Below, piece by piece: positions 7,619 to 13,401 of a stretch of 14,132 nt of DNA. The translations under genes were made by a program, and so were the position numbers. The notes below the pieces were generated by a model. That model had not been told where the DNA came from. It made no database searches and was given only the letters and a program-made list of their open reading frames with translations. This DNA comes from an uncultured Desulfovibrio sp. (GTDB taxonomy: Bacteria; Desulfobacterota; Desulfovibrionia; Desulfovibrionales; Desulfovibrionaceae): assembly GCF_949282365.1 (NCBI RefSeq), contig NZ_CASDOY010000052.1, forward strand, positions 1 through 14,132. The letters run 5' to 3'. Every line of letters starts with the position of its first letter. Positions within the stretch are counted from its first letter, which is position 1.

Positions 7619-8264
7619 CTGCCCGGCGGCCGTTCCCCCTGCCGTGCGGACGGTGTATCGCCAGGATCTGGAGAAAGCCCTTCAGGACGCTCCCTGCCGT
7701 GCGCGGGAGGCCGCGGCCTGCCCCGGCCGCTCCCCATGCCGGTCCTCCGGCCGTGGCTCCCGTCCACCGTCTCCGGCCCCGCCCCCACGCACGGCGTGCG
7801 CAGGGGGGCAGGCACACGCTGGTACGGGGGACATACTTATTTGTGCCACACATGGCGTGCGCAGGGGGGACATGGTCGCCGGGACGTGCCCCGGCACACC
7901 TTTTTCAGCCCAGGGGCTCCCCGCCCGGCCACCTGGGAGCTGTCCCGGCGCCGCCGCCCGCAGTCGGGGCGGGACTTTCATGCACGTTCCAGGAAATGCC
8001 GTGATTCCGGCATACAAGACATAGTTCATCACTATTGTTTGCGTCAAAAATCCCTATTTTCAGTCGCTTTTTCAGAAAAAAACGTGTCAAACATGATGAA
8101 ATAATTTATTTTTTTCTAACTGGTAAATTTTCCTGAAAAATATCCCTGCCAAAGCGTGAATTTGCTTCCCGCTGCGCTCCCGCCCCCTTTACAGCCCCCC
8201 CGCCAATGCGTATATCCCGCTGCGAACGAAACACACCTCCCATTCGATACAAGGAGAAAACGAT
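7619..8264. other. Long intergenic region between flxA and the Mop gene
   Basis: This stretch of about 640 bases has no gene with a credible start, ribosome site or codon pattern. The first 370 bases are GC-rich and contain the direct repeats listed separately. Bases 8020-8150 switch abruptly to AT-rich sequence with several A and T runs, probably the promoter and UP-element region for the Mop gene. I could not fix a convincing -35/-10 pair: TTGTTT at 8035-8040 and TATTTT at 8055-8060 are only 14 bases apart. No molybdate-responsive ModE-type palindrome was recognised. Confidence 0.6.
7793..7873. repeat. Short imperfect direct repeats in spacer
   Basis: GGCGTGCGCAGGGGGG occurs twice, at 7793-7808 and 7854-7869, exactly 61 bases apart. 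The shorter GGGGGACAT occurs at 7826-7834 and again overlapping the second copy at 7865-7873. The first copy is also half of a small palindrome (CGCAC-GGC-GTGCG). No open reading frame or transposase accompanies it. The pattern may be a remnant of a REP-like or insertion element, but no boundary can be shown. Confidence 0.5.
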
Positions 8265-8693
8265 ATGAAAACCAGCGCCCGCAATACGTTCTGGGGCACC
8301 ATCAGCGCCGTCCGTCCCGGCGCCGTCAATGACGAGATCGAACTGACCACGCCTTCCGGCACCAAACTGGTGGCCTCCATCACCAAGGCCAGCACCGAAC
8401 GCCTGGGCCTGGCCGAAGGCAAGGAAGCCTGCGCCCTGGTCAAGGCCAGCATGGTCATCCTGATGAACGATGCCGACCAGTACATCCTCTCCACCCGCAA
8501 CCAGTTCTGCGGTACCGTCAAGAGCGTGACCCCCGGCGCCGTCAACGGCGAAGTGGTGCTCGATCTGGGCGCCGATGGCGAGATGACCTCCATCATCACC
8601 ATGGGCAGCATCAAGAACCTGGGTCTGGCCGCCGGCAGCAAGGTGACCGCCGTGGTCAAGGCCACCAGCGTGATCATGGCCGTCAAGAAGTAA
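8265..8693 (+). CDS. Di-Mop domain molybdenum-pterin/molybdate-binding protein (molbindin)
   Basis: This 142-residue cytoplasmic protein consists of two tandem Mop (TOBE-like) domains, about residues 5-68 and 76-140. The repeat is plain: SARNTFWGTISAVRPGAVNDEIELTT-like sequence at 4-29 is echoed at 76-101, with the shared core GAVN and downstream GL-AEG / GLAAGS and LVKAS / VVKAT segments. Molbindins of this layout assemble into small oligomers that bind molybdate or tungstate between subunits and buffer the metal for molybdenum enzymes. There is no transporter, ATPase or DNA-binding domain, so it is neither ModC nor ModE. AAGGAG (8251-8256) lies eight bases before the ATG. It stands alone between two non-coding regions with its own terminator. 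The family call is firm; the choice between molybdate and tungstate is not visible. Confidence 0.9.
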   Translation: MKTSARNTFWGTISAVRPGAVNDEIELTTPSGTKLVASITKASTERLGLAEGKEACALVKASMVILMNDADQYILSTRNQFCGTVKSVTPGAVNGEVVLDLGADGEMTSIITMGSIKNLGLAAGSKVTAVVKATSVIMAVKK

Positions 8694-8718
8694 GGCCGCG
8701 TCACACACCGCCTCATCC

Positions 8719-8746
8719 AGGGCCGCTCCGCAAGGGGCGGCCCTTT
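8719..8746 (+). terminator. Terminator after the Mop gene
   Basis: AGGGCCGCTCC (8719-8729) pairs with 8734-8744 to form an 11-bp stem with one G-U pair and a GCAA tetraloop (8730-8733), followed by a short TTT. It begins 25 bases after the Mop stop. The T-run is short but the stem is very strong. Confidence 0.75.
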
Positions 8747-9036
8747 GTCGTCCCCGGGCCGGGAGGAGATCCGTGCCGCTTCCCGGCTCCCCGGAAAACG
8801 GGCTCCTGCCCGGCTGCGTCCGCTGCGGGGCGGGGGACGGCTCGCGGATGATGCGGCCCCGCCACGGGGCTCCCGTCCGGGCCGGCCGTCTGGGGGGTGC
8901 GCCGTCCTGGTCCCGCTTGCCATGCAGCCCGGTCGCGCTGCCGATGCTGCTGGCGTGGCGCCGCGCCCTGCGCCGCCTGTCGTGCAGGCCACCGGGACCG
9001 GGACGGTACGCACGGCACACGCATCCCGCAAGGCGC
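8747..9036. other. GC-rich spacer with no recognisable gene
   Basis: About 290 bases lie between the Mop terminator and the terminator of the convergent minus-strand gene. Frames stay open on both strands because of very high GC, but none has a ribosome site or a recognisable product. I see no repeats, tRNA or clear structure in it. Confidence 0.6.
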
Positions 9037-9063
9037 AAAAAAAGGCTGCCCGAAGGCAGCCTT
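9037..9063 (-). terminator. Terminator of the minus-strand NTF2-like gene
   Basis: Read on the minus strand, AAGGCTGCC (9063-9055) and GGCAGCCTT (9050-9042) form a 9-bp stem around a UUCG tetraloop, followed by a seven-base T-run (9043-9037). It starts 38 bases beyond the stop codon of the gene at 9101-9559. Confidence 0.92.
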
Positions 9064-9100
9064 GCGGTGGCGGATGGAAAGGGGCAAGCGCGGATGGGCG

Positions 9101-9559
9101 CTAGCGGATGGCGCAGTTGCCGTCCCGGCAGTCGTCGGAGGGCACCACGGGCGTGGCCTGGAACAGGACGATCCTGGTCTCCTTGCCGCTCTTGTTCAGC
9201 ACCATGGTATAGCGCATCAGGCCCTGGGGCAGGGGAGGCGTGGCCGAGCCCTTGAGTTCGCCGTTGGCGGTGACCAGGGTCACGTCACCCATGACGGTGC
9301 TGCGCATGTTGCTGAGGCGGATGCGGTCGATGACCAGGTTCCGGGCCTTGATGCTGGCCAGGAAGTGTTCCTTGTCCTGGATGTGCCCGTTGGCGCTGAC
9401 GTGCCAGTAATTGGGGGCCAGGAGCTTGTCCAGGGCCTCCACGTCGCCGGTCATGAGGGCTTCGGCATACAGTTCGGTGACATCGGCTTTGGCCATGGCG
9501 GTGGCGGCGCAGGCCAGGCTCAGGATCAGCAGCAGAAGGAACGGACGCAGCAGCTTCAT
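9101..9559 (-). CDS. Small exported NTF2/SnoaL-like protein
   Basis: This 152-residue protein begins with a clear signal peptide: K-L-L-R, a hydrophobic core (residues 6-20) and a likely signal-peptidase I site after AMA (residue 23). The mature part resembles the nuclear transport factor 2 / SnoaL-like superfamily (DUF4440 type). It opens with a helix containing YAEALMTGDVEALDKLLAP (31-49), then alternating strands such as DRIRLSN and YTMVLNKSGKETRIVLF. Such cone-shaped folds bind small ligands or act as enzymes, but no catalytic residues can be assigned here, so the function is unknown. Two cysteines near the C-terminus (C144, C149) could form a disulfide in the periplasm. The ATG is preceded by AAGGAG (minus strand, 9573-9568). 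It is monocistronic and divergent from the cysteine synthase gene. Confidence 0.8.
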   Translation of the reverse strand: MKLLRPFLLLLILSLACAATAMAKADVTELYAEALMTGDVEALDKLLAPNYWHVSANGHIQDKEHFLASIKARNLVIDRIRLSNMRSTVMGDVTLVTANGELKGSATPPLPQGLMRYTMVLNKSGKETRIVLFQATPVVPSDDCRDGNCAIR

Positions 9560-9583
9560 GGGGCACTCTCCTTGCGGGCTGTG

Positions 9584-9599
9584 GACGGGACGTCCTGTC
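9584..9599. promoter_or_regulatory. Interrupted palindrome in the leader of the NTF2-like gene
   Basis: GAC-N-GGACGTCC-N-GTC is symmetric about 9591/9592: an 8-bp perfect core with 3-bp matching flanks. It lies at about +1 to +16 of the predicted minus-strand transcript, where a bound repressor would block transcription. It may equally be chance in GC-rich DNA. Confidence 0.3.
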
Positions 9600-9606
9600 T
9601 CGTCAA

Positions 9607-9635
9607 AAATTACGGGGCAAGCCGGCGCCTGTCAA
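9607..9635 (-). promoter_or_regulatory. Sigma70-type promoter of the NTF2-like gene
   Basis: On the minus strand a perfect TTGACA -35 box (9635-9630) is followed after 17 bases by TAATTT (9612-9607), a moderate -10 box. Transcription would begin near 9600, giving a leader of about 40 bases before the ATG. Confidence 0.6.
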
Positions 9636-9636
9636 G

Positions 9637-9660
9637 CCGCCTTTCCCTGCGGAAAGGCGG
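9637..9660. repeat. Perfect inverted repeat between divergent promoters
   Basis: CCGCCTTTCC (9637-9646) and GGAAAGGCGG (9651-9660) are exact reverse complements separated by four bases. The repeat fits between the minus-strand -35 box (ends 9635) and the plus-strand -35 box (begins 9667). No T-run follows on either strand, so a terminator is unlikely. A shared operator for both genes is the more natural reading (inference). Confidence 0.6.
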
Positions 9661-9666
9661 GCAGGT

Positions 9667-9695
9667 TTGCAAATCACGGCCGCCTGGCATATACT
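9667..9695 (+). promoter_or_regulatory. Sigma70 promoter of the cysteine synthase gene
   Basis: TTGCAA (9667-9672), a 17-base spacer and TATACT (9690-9695) make a near-consensus promoter. Transcription should start around 9702, leaving a leader of roughly 36 bases. Confidence 0.8.
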
Positions 9696-9737
9696 GGAAC
9701 ACCCCGGTCATCCCCAGACTTTTAGCAAGGATACAGC

Positions 9738-10655
9738 ATGCTCACCAACATTCTGCAAAGCATCGGCAGGACCCCTTTGCTGCGCCTGGACGCCCTCAGC
9801 GCGGATCTGCCCGGTACGGTCTGGCTCAAGCTCGAAAACCGCAACCCCGGAGGCTCCATCAAGGATCGGGTGGCCTTCCATGTCATCGACAAGACCATGG
9901 AGTGGGGCGATATCGATGCCGGCGGGACCATCGTGGAGGCCACCAGCGGCAACCTGGGCATCGGCATCGCCCTGGTGGCCGCCGTGCGCGGGCTGCGCTG
10001 CGTGCTGACCATGCCCGACTCCATGAGCGTGGAGCGCCGCAACCTGCTGCATGCCCTGGGCGCGGAACTGGTCCTGACCCCGGCCGCCGAAGGCATGAGC
10101 GGCGCCATCAGGGCCGCGGAGCAGCTGGCCGCGGACCGCAACGGCCTGCTCTTCGGACAGTTTTCCAATCCCCTGGCCGTGGAGGCCCATTACCTCACCA
10201 CCGGTCCCGAGATCCTGGCCGACAGCGTGGGCCGCATGGACGTGCTGGTGGCCGGCGTGGGCTCCGGCTCGTCCCTCACGGGCACGGGGCGCTTCCTCAA
10301 GGAGCATATCCCCGGTTTCAGGGTCGTGGCCGTGGAACCGGCGGAATCCCCCGTGCTTTCCGGCGGTCAGGCCGGACAGCACGGCATCCAGGGCATCGGG
10401 GCCAACTTCGTGCCCGCCATCCTGGACCGCGCGCTGCTGGACGAGATCATCCGGATCCCCTCGGACGAGGCCATGGCCATGGCCCGCCGCCTGCTGCGCG
10501 CCCAAGGCGTGTGCGCGGGCATCTCCACCGGGGCCAACGTGCTGGCCGCCCTCAGCGTGGCCGCCCGTCCCGAGATGCAGGGCAGGCATATCGTGACCTT
10601 CGCCTGCGATACCGGCGAACGCTACATGTCCACGCCCCTGTTCCGGCAGGACTAG
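9738..10655 (+). CDS. cysK: Cysteine synthase (O-acetylserine sulfhydrylase), PLP-dependent
   Basis: The enzyme converts O-acetylserine and sulfide to cysteine in the cytoplasm. The 305-residue length is normal for CysK. The PLP lysine is K42 within NPGGSIKDR (36-44). The substrate loop is TSGNLG at 69-74, and the phosphate-binding loop is GVGSGSSLTG at 173-182. QGIGANFVP (218-226) and GISTGAN (261-267) follow, and the C-terminus GERYMSTPLF is typical. Two signatures deviate mildly: TSGNLG instead of the usual TSGNTG, and GVGSGSSLTG instead of GTGGTITG. It may therefore be a subfamily with a different preference (for example CysM-like or O-phosphoserine-type), although the fold and lysine are intact. 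The start has AAGG at 9727-9730. It is a single-gene unit with its own promoter and terminator, next to the thiazole genes that need cysteine sulfur. Confidence 0.9.
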   Translation: MLTNILQSIGRTPLLRLDALSADLPGTVWLKLENRNPGGSIKDRVAFHVIDKTMEWGDIDAGGTIVEATSGNLGIGIALVAAVRGLRCVLTMPDSMSVERRNLLHALGAELVLTPAAEGMSGAIRAAEQLAADRNGLLFGQFSNPLAVEAHYLTTGPEILADSVGRMDVLVAGVGSGSSLTGTGRFLKEHIPGFRVVAVEPAESPVLSGGQAGQHGIQGIGANFVPAILDRALLDEIIRIPSDEAMAMARRLLRAQGVCAGISTGANVLAALSVAARPEMQGRHIVTFACDTGERYMSTPLFRQD

Positions 10656-10709
10656 GCGCGGATCAGGCCGTCCACGCCCGCTGCGGGCGGGGCGCCGCAT
10701 GCGGACAAC

Positions 10710-10740
10710 GGGCATCCTCGCGGGAGGGTGCCCTTTTTTT
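10710..10740 (+). terminator. Terminator of the cysteine synthase gene
   Basis: GGGCATCCTC (10710-10719) pairs with GAGGGTGCCC (10724-10733), a 10-bp stem with one G-U pair and a GCGG loop, followed by seven T (10734-10740). Confidence 0.92.
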
Positions 10741-10882
10741 CGGGCGCAGCGGGGCGGTTGCCCATGCGTGACGGAGCGCGCTGGAGGCCGTGTCCCCATC
10801 CGCATCTGCTGTGCCCGGCGGGCGCGCTTTTGCCCGGCCCGGCGGGGATGCCGGGAATGCGGCTGCGCCTTGTCCTGCCCTC

Positions 10883-10911
10883 TTGCAATATTTTTGTCCC
10901 GGGACTAGATT
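10883..10911 (+). promoter_or_regulatory. Sigma70 promoter of the thi operon
   Basis: TTGCAA (10883-10888) and TAGATT (10906-10911) are separated by exactly 17 bases, the same -35 sequence and spacing as the cysK promoter. The predicted transcript start (about 10918) falls on the first paired base of the riboswitch. The spacer ends with a perfect 10-bp palindrome, GTCCCGGGAC (10896-10905), which may be a regulator site or coincidence. Confidence 0.7.
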
Positions 10912-10918
10912 TTTCCTT

Positions 10919-11025
10919 CCGGCTGGGGGAGCCTGCGGGCTGAGAAAGGGTGCAAGGACCCTGACCCCTAGGGCCGCCGTGCGGTCCTGTACCTGATGCA
11001 GATAGTGCTGTCGAAGGGAAGCTGG
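10919..11025 (+). ncRNA. TPP riboswitch aptamer (THI element), with extra hairpin
   Basis: The aptamer binds thiamine pyrophosphate and switches off the downstream thi genes. Conserved blocks are present in order: GGGGGAGCC (10925-10933), CTGAGA (10940-10945), ACCTGAT (10991-10997), GATAGTGCTG and GAAGGGAAGC (to 11022). P1 pairs 10919-10924 with 11020-11025, and P2 pairs GGGG near 10925 with CCCC at 10965-10968. P3 is AGCC/GGCT, and an optional P3a is AGGGT/ACCCT (10947-10962). Unusually, an 8-bp hairpin (10970-10988) sits between P2 and ACCTGAT, where most members have only a few bases. GATAGTG also departs from the common GATAATG. Identity is strongly supported by the thiS-thiG-thiH genes that follow. 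Confidence 0.92.
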
Positions 11026-11089
11026 CAATGCGCGCTCTTGTTGCGCCAACTGCCCGTTTCGCCCTCTTGCTAGGTGGACGGGTTTTTTT
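11024..11089 (+). terminator. Riboswitch expression platform: antiterminator/terminator switch
   Basis: A terminator stem pairs 11053-11063 with 11073-11082 (CCCGT/ACGGG, a TT/G internal loop, then CGCC/GGTG), followed by seven T (11083-11089) just before the thiS ribosome site. An alternative stem pairs GGCA (11024-11027) with TGCC (11051-11054) and GCGC (11030-11033) with GCGC (11043-11046). It uses both the 3' side of aptamer P1 and the first bases of the terminator. So TPP binding should keep P1 closed and favour termination. The terminator is clear; the exact antiterminator is inferred. Confidence 0.75.
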
Positions 11090-11100
11090 GTGGAGGCGAT

Positions 11101-11301
11101 ATGCAACTCACCATCAATGGCGAAGCCTGCGCCTGTGCCGGGGGCCTGAGCGTGGCCGCCCTGCTGCGCGAGCGGGAACTGGATGCCGCCGCCGTGGTCG
11201 TGGAGCTCAACGGCCGGATCCTGCCCGCCGCGGACTTTGCGGCCACCGCCCTGCATGAGGGCGACGTGCTGGAGATCGTGCAGTTCGTGGGCGGCGGCTA
11301 G
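11101..11301 (+). CDS. thiS: Sulfur carrier protein ThiS
   Basis: This 66-residue ubiquitin-like protein carries sulfur as a C-terminal thiocarboxylate for thiazole formation. It shows MQLTINGE at the start, the VVVELNGRILP segment (32-42), and the essential C-terminal VGGG ending in Gly-Gly. GGAGG (11092-11096) precedes the ATG, slightly close at four bases. A GTG at 11074 in frame would lie inside the riboswitch terminator stem and is rejected. It is the first gene under TPP control and is followed by thiG and thiH, which use its thiocarboxylate. The adenylating partner ThiF is probably the gene at 13548. Confidence 0.95.
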   Translation: MQLTINGEACACAGGLSVAALLRERELDAAAVVVELNGRILPAADFAATALHEGDVLEIVQFVGGG

Positions 11302-11324
11302 CCGTCGCGCCGCGTCCCTTTTTT
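11289..11324 (+). terminator. Possible weak terminator between thiS and thiG
   Basis: GCGGCG (11291-11296, the last thiS codons) pairs with CGCCGC (11308-11313). The stem may be extended by two G-C pairs across a bulge and is followed by six T (11319-11324). It could let part of the transcripts stop after thiS. The stem is short and overlaps the coding end, so this is tentative. Confidence 0.35.
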
Positions 11325-11348
11325 CCTGTCTGCGCCCGTGCGCACCGC

Positions 11349-11365
11349 GCGGCCCGGTCGGCCGC
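11349..11365 (+). other. Hairpin touching the thiG ribosome site
   Basis: GCGGCC (11349-11354) and GGCCGC (11360-11365) form a 6-bp GC-only stem ending directly before the AGGAG (11366-11370) of thiG. It may shield the thiS-thiG spacer from nucleases or tune thiG translation. Its function is inferred only from position. Confidence 0.35.
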
Positions 11366-11377
11366 AGGAGACCCCTC

Positions 11378-12163
11378 ATGAGCGATTTTCAGAACAACGA
11401 TCCCCTCGTCATCGGCGGCGTGGAACTGCAGAGCCGCCTGTTCATCGGCACCGGCAAATACAGCAGTGACGAACTCATCCCCGACGTTTGCGCCAGCAGC
11501 GGCGCCCAGGTCATCACCGTGGCCATGCGCCGTGTGGAAAAAGGCCAGAAGGGCATCGTGGGCCACATCCCCGGCCACATGCGCCTGCTGCCCAATACCT
11601 CCGGCGCCCGCACCGCCGAAGAAGCCGTGCGCCTGGCCCGCCTGGCCCGCGCCGCCGGTTGCGGCGACTGGGTCAAGATCGAAGTCATCTCCGATACCCG
11701 CCATCTGCTGCCCGACGGCTACGAGACCGCCAGGGCCACGGAGATGCTGGTCAGGGAAGGCTTCACCGTGCTGCCCTACATCAATCCCGACCTCTATGTG
11801 GCCCGGGCCTGCGCGGAGGCCGGCGCGGCCGCCGTCATGCCCCTGGGCGCGCCCATCGGCACCAACCGCGGCCTGCGCACCCGCGAGATGATCGGCATCC
11901 TCATCGAGGAGCTGGATCTGCCCATCGTGGTGGACGCCGGTATCGGCCTGCCCTCCCAGGCCTGCGAGGCCATGGAGATGGGCGCCGCCGCCTGTCTGGT
12001 GAATACCGGCATCGCCTCGTCCAGCGACCCCGTGCGCATGGGCCGCGCCTTCCGTCAGGCCGTGGAGGCCGGTCGCGCCGCCTGGCTGGCCGGTCCCGGG
12101 GCCGTGCGCGCCGACGGTGAAGGCGCCAGCGCCTCCTCGCCGCTGACGGGCTTTTTGCGCTAG
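11378..12163 (+). CDS. thiG: Thiazole synthase ThiG
   Basis: ThiG condenses 1-deoxy-D-xylulose 5-phosphate, dehydroglycine and ThiS-carried sulfur into the thiazole phosphate of thiamine. The 261-residue TIM-barrel protein shows the family opening PLVIGGVELQSRLFIGTGKY, VITVAMRR (45-52), and NTSGARTAEEAVR (73-85). The Schiff-base lysine is K100 in DWVKIEVI, followed by phosphate-binding VMPLGAPIGTNRG (153-165) and VDAGIGLPSQA (185-195). I chose ATG 11378 because AGGAG at 11366-11370 is correctly spaced; the same frame is open further upstream but encodes sequence unlike ThiG. It lies 76 bases after thiS and 14 before thiH, under the same riboswitch. No essential residue is missing. Confidence 0.96.
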   Translation: MSDFQNNDPLVIGGVELQSRLFIGTGKYSSDELIPDVCASSGAQVITVAMRRVEKGQKGIVGHIPGHMRLLPNTSGARTAEEAVRLARLARAAGCGDWVKIEVISDTRHLLPDGYETARATEMLVREGFTVLPYINPDLYVARACAEAGAAAVMPLGAPIGTNRGLRTREMIGILIEELDLPIVVDAGIGLPSQACEAMEMGAAACLVNTGIASSSDPVRMGRAFRQAVEAGRAAWLAGPGAVRADGEGASASSPLTGFLR

Positions 12164-12177
12164 AGCGGAGGAGCGAG

Positions 12178-13299
12178 ATGGAGAATTTTCAGCAATATCT
12201 GGAAAAATGGCCCCGTGAACGCCGCAGCCGGCTGGCCGCCGGCGCCACCGAAGATCAGGTGCGTGCCGTGCTGCGCAAGGACTACCTGCAGCCGGCCGAC
12301 TTCCTGACCCTGCTCTCGCCCGCGGCCGGGGGCCTGCTGGAAGACATGGCCCGGCGCGCCCACGAGCTGACCCTGCGCTACTTCGGCCGGGCCGTGAACC
12401 TGTTCACGCCGCTCTATGTCTCGGACTACTGCACCAACCAGTGCCGCTACTGCGGCTTCAACGCCAACAACAAGCAGCCGCGCCGCCACCTGAGCCCCGA
12501 TGAAGCCTACGCCGAGGCCAAGGCCATCGCGGACATGGGCCTGCAGCACATCCTGCTGCTCACCGGCGACGCCCGCAAGCTCTCCTCGCCGGAATATATC
12601 GCGGAGATCGCCCGCCGCATCAAACCCCTGTTCGCCAGCGTGGGCATCGAAGTCTATTCCATGACCGAGGACGAATACCGTTTCATGGTGGAAAGCGGCG
12701 TGGACAGCATGACCATGTTCCAGGAGACCTACAATCCCGAGCTCTACGACTGGCTGCACCCGGTGGGCCCCAAGAAGGACTACGCCTTCCGCCTCAACGC
12801 CCCCGAACGTGCCGCCCGCGCGGGCATGCGCTCCCTGGGCCTGGGCGCGCTGCTGGGCCTTGAGGAGTTCGAACAGGACGCCTTCGCCACAGGCCTGCAC
12901 GCCTGGTGGCTGCTGCGCCACTATCCCGGCGTGGACGTGAGCCTGTCCATACCGCGCATCTGCTCCCACGAGGGCAGCTTCGACATCCCGCACGCCCTGG
13001 ATGACCGCCGCTTCGTGCAGTATGTGACGGCCCTGCGCTGCTTCCTGCCGCGCTCCTCCATCACCTGTTCCAGCCGCGAGAGCGCCTTCATGCGCGATCA
13101 CCTGATCCCCCTTGGCGTGACCCGCGTCTCGGCCGGGGTGTCCACCGCCGTGGGCGGCCGCGCCACCCACGCCGACAACAGCGGCCAGTTCGACATCACC
13201 GACCACCGCAGCGTGGCGCAGATGATCGCCGACCTGACCAGGAACGGCTATCAGGCCGTCATCAAGGACTGGGAAGACCCCACCCTCTGCCACGCCTAG
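12178..13299 (+). CDS. thiH: Radical SAM dehydroglycine (2-iminoacetate) synthase ThiH
   Basis: ThiH splits tyrosine with a radical SAM reaction to give dehydroglycine and p-cresol, the anaerobic route to the glycine-derived part of thiazole. The radical SAM motif is C85, C89, C92 (CTNQCRYC), preceded by LYVSDY. Further family features are NANNKQPRRHLSPDEA, LLLTGDARK (about 127-135), MFQETYNPELY and LGALLGLEEF. The 373-residue length is typical. GGAGG (12167-12171) sits six bases before the ATG, and the gene follows thiG by only 14 bases, so coupling is likely. Use of ThiH rather than the oxygen-dependent glycine oxidase ThiO fits an anaerobe. The C-terminal codons take part in a small hairpin (13284-13306) that spans the stop codon. 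Confidence 0.95.
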   Translation: MENFQQYLEKWPRERRSRLAAGATEDQVRAVLRKDYLQPADFLTLLSPAAGGLLEDMARRAHELTLRYFGRAVNLFTPLYVSDYCTNQCRYCGFNANNKQPRRHLSPDEAYAEAKAIADMGLQHILLLTGDARKLSSPEYIAEIARRIKPLFASVGIEVYSMTEDEYRFMVESGVDSMTMFQETYNPELYDWLHPVGPKKDYAFRLNAPERAARAGMRSLGLGALLGLEEFEQDAFATGLHAWWLLRHYPGVDVSLSIPRICSHEGSFDIPHALDDRRFVQYVTALRCFLPRSSITCSSRESAFMRDHLIPLGVTRVSAGVSTAVGGRATHADNSGQFDITDHRSVAQMIADLTRNGYQAVIKDWEDPTLCHA

Positions 13300-13306
13300 G
13301 CAGAGG
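13284..13306 (+). repeat. Small hairpin spanning the thiH stop codon
   Basis: CCTCTGCC (13284-13291) and GGCAGAGG (13299-13306) are perfect 8-bp arms with a 7-base loop. There is no T-run, so it is more likely an RNA-stabilising structure than a terminator. Confidence 0.45.
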
Positions 13307-13321
13307 AGGGAAGGGCGCTTT

Positions 13322-13370
13322 CGGGGGGAAGGTCCCCCTTTGCCGGCGCCCAAGGGGGGCCTTCCCTCCG
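13322..13370. repeat. Very long inverted repeat (19-bp hairpin) after thiH
   Basis: Bases 13322-13340 pair with 13352-13370 over 19 positions including two G-U pairs (13325/13367 and 13333/13359), with an 11-base loop. There is no following T-run on the plus strand. It is too long and regular to be chance in a 250-base gap. It could protect the thiSGH message from 3' decay, act as a terminator-like block, or be a REP-type repeat. Confidence 0.7.
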
Positions 13371-13401
13371 GCCCCCATCCTCCCCCAAACGCGCTTTACC
13401 G

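Noticed and set aside
3727..7815. Large minus-strand frames opposite flxCD, flxB and flxA
   Set aside because: These are mirror frames of high-GC genes with strong codon bias; their sequences are low-complexity and match no family.
7499..8104. 201-residue plus-strand frame after flxA
   Set aside because: It begins inside flxA in another frame, crosses the operon terminator and has random Arg/Pro/Gly-rich composition.
8106..9038. 310-residue minus-strand frame opposite the Mop gene
   Set aside because: It is antisense to the two-domain Mop protein and extends into GC-rich spacer; the sequence shows no family features.
9498..9530. Lipoprotein signal (LSLAC) in the NTF2-like protein
   Set aside because: Serine at -3 and leucine at -2 do not fit the lipobox; the AMA site a few residues on is a better ordinary signal-peptidase site.
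8897..10771. 624-residue plus-strand frame across the NTF2-like gene and cysK
   Set aside because: It runs antisense to one real gene and out of frame with another, and has no ribosome site or domain.
11074..11103. GTG at 11074 as start of thiS
   Set aside because: It would place coding sequence within the riboswitch terminator stem and T-run; ATG 11101 gives the standard ThiS N-terminus and has GGAGG upstream.
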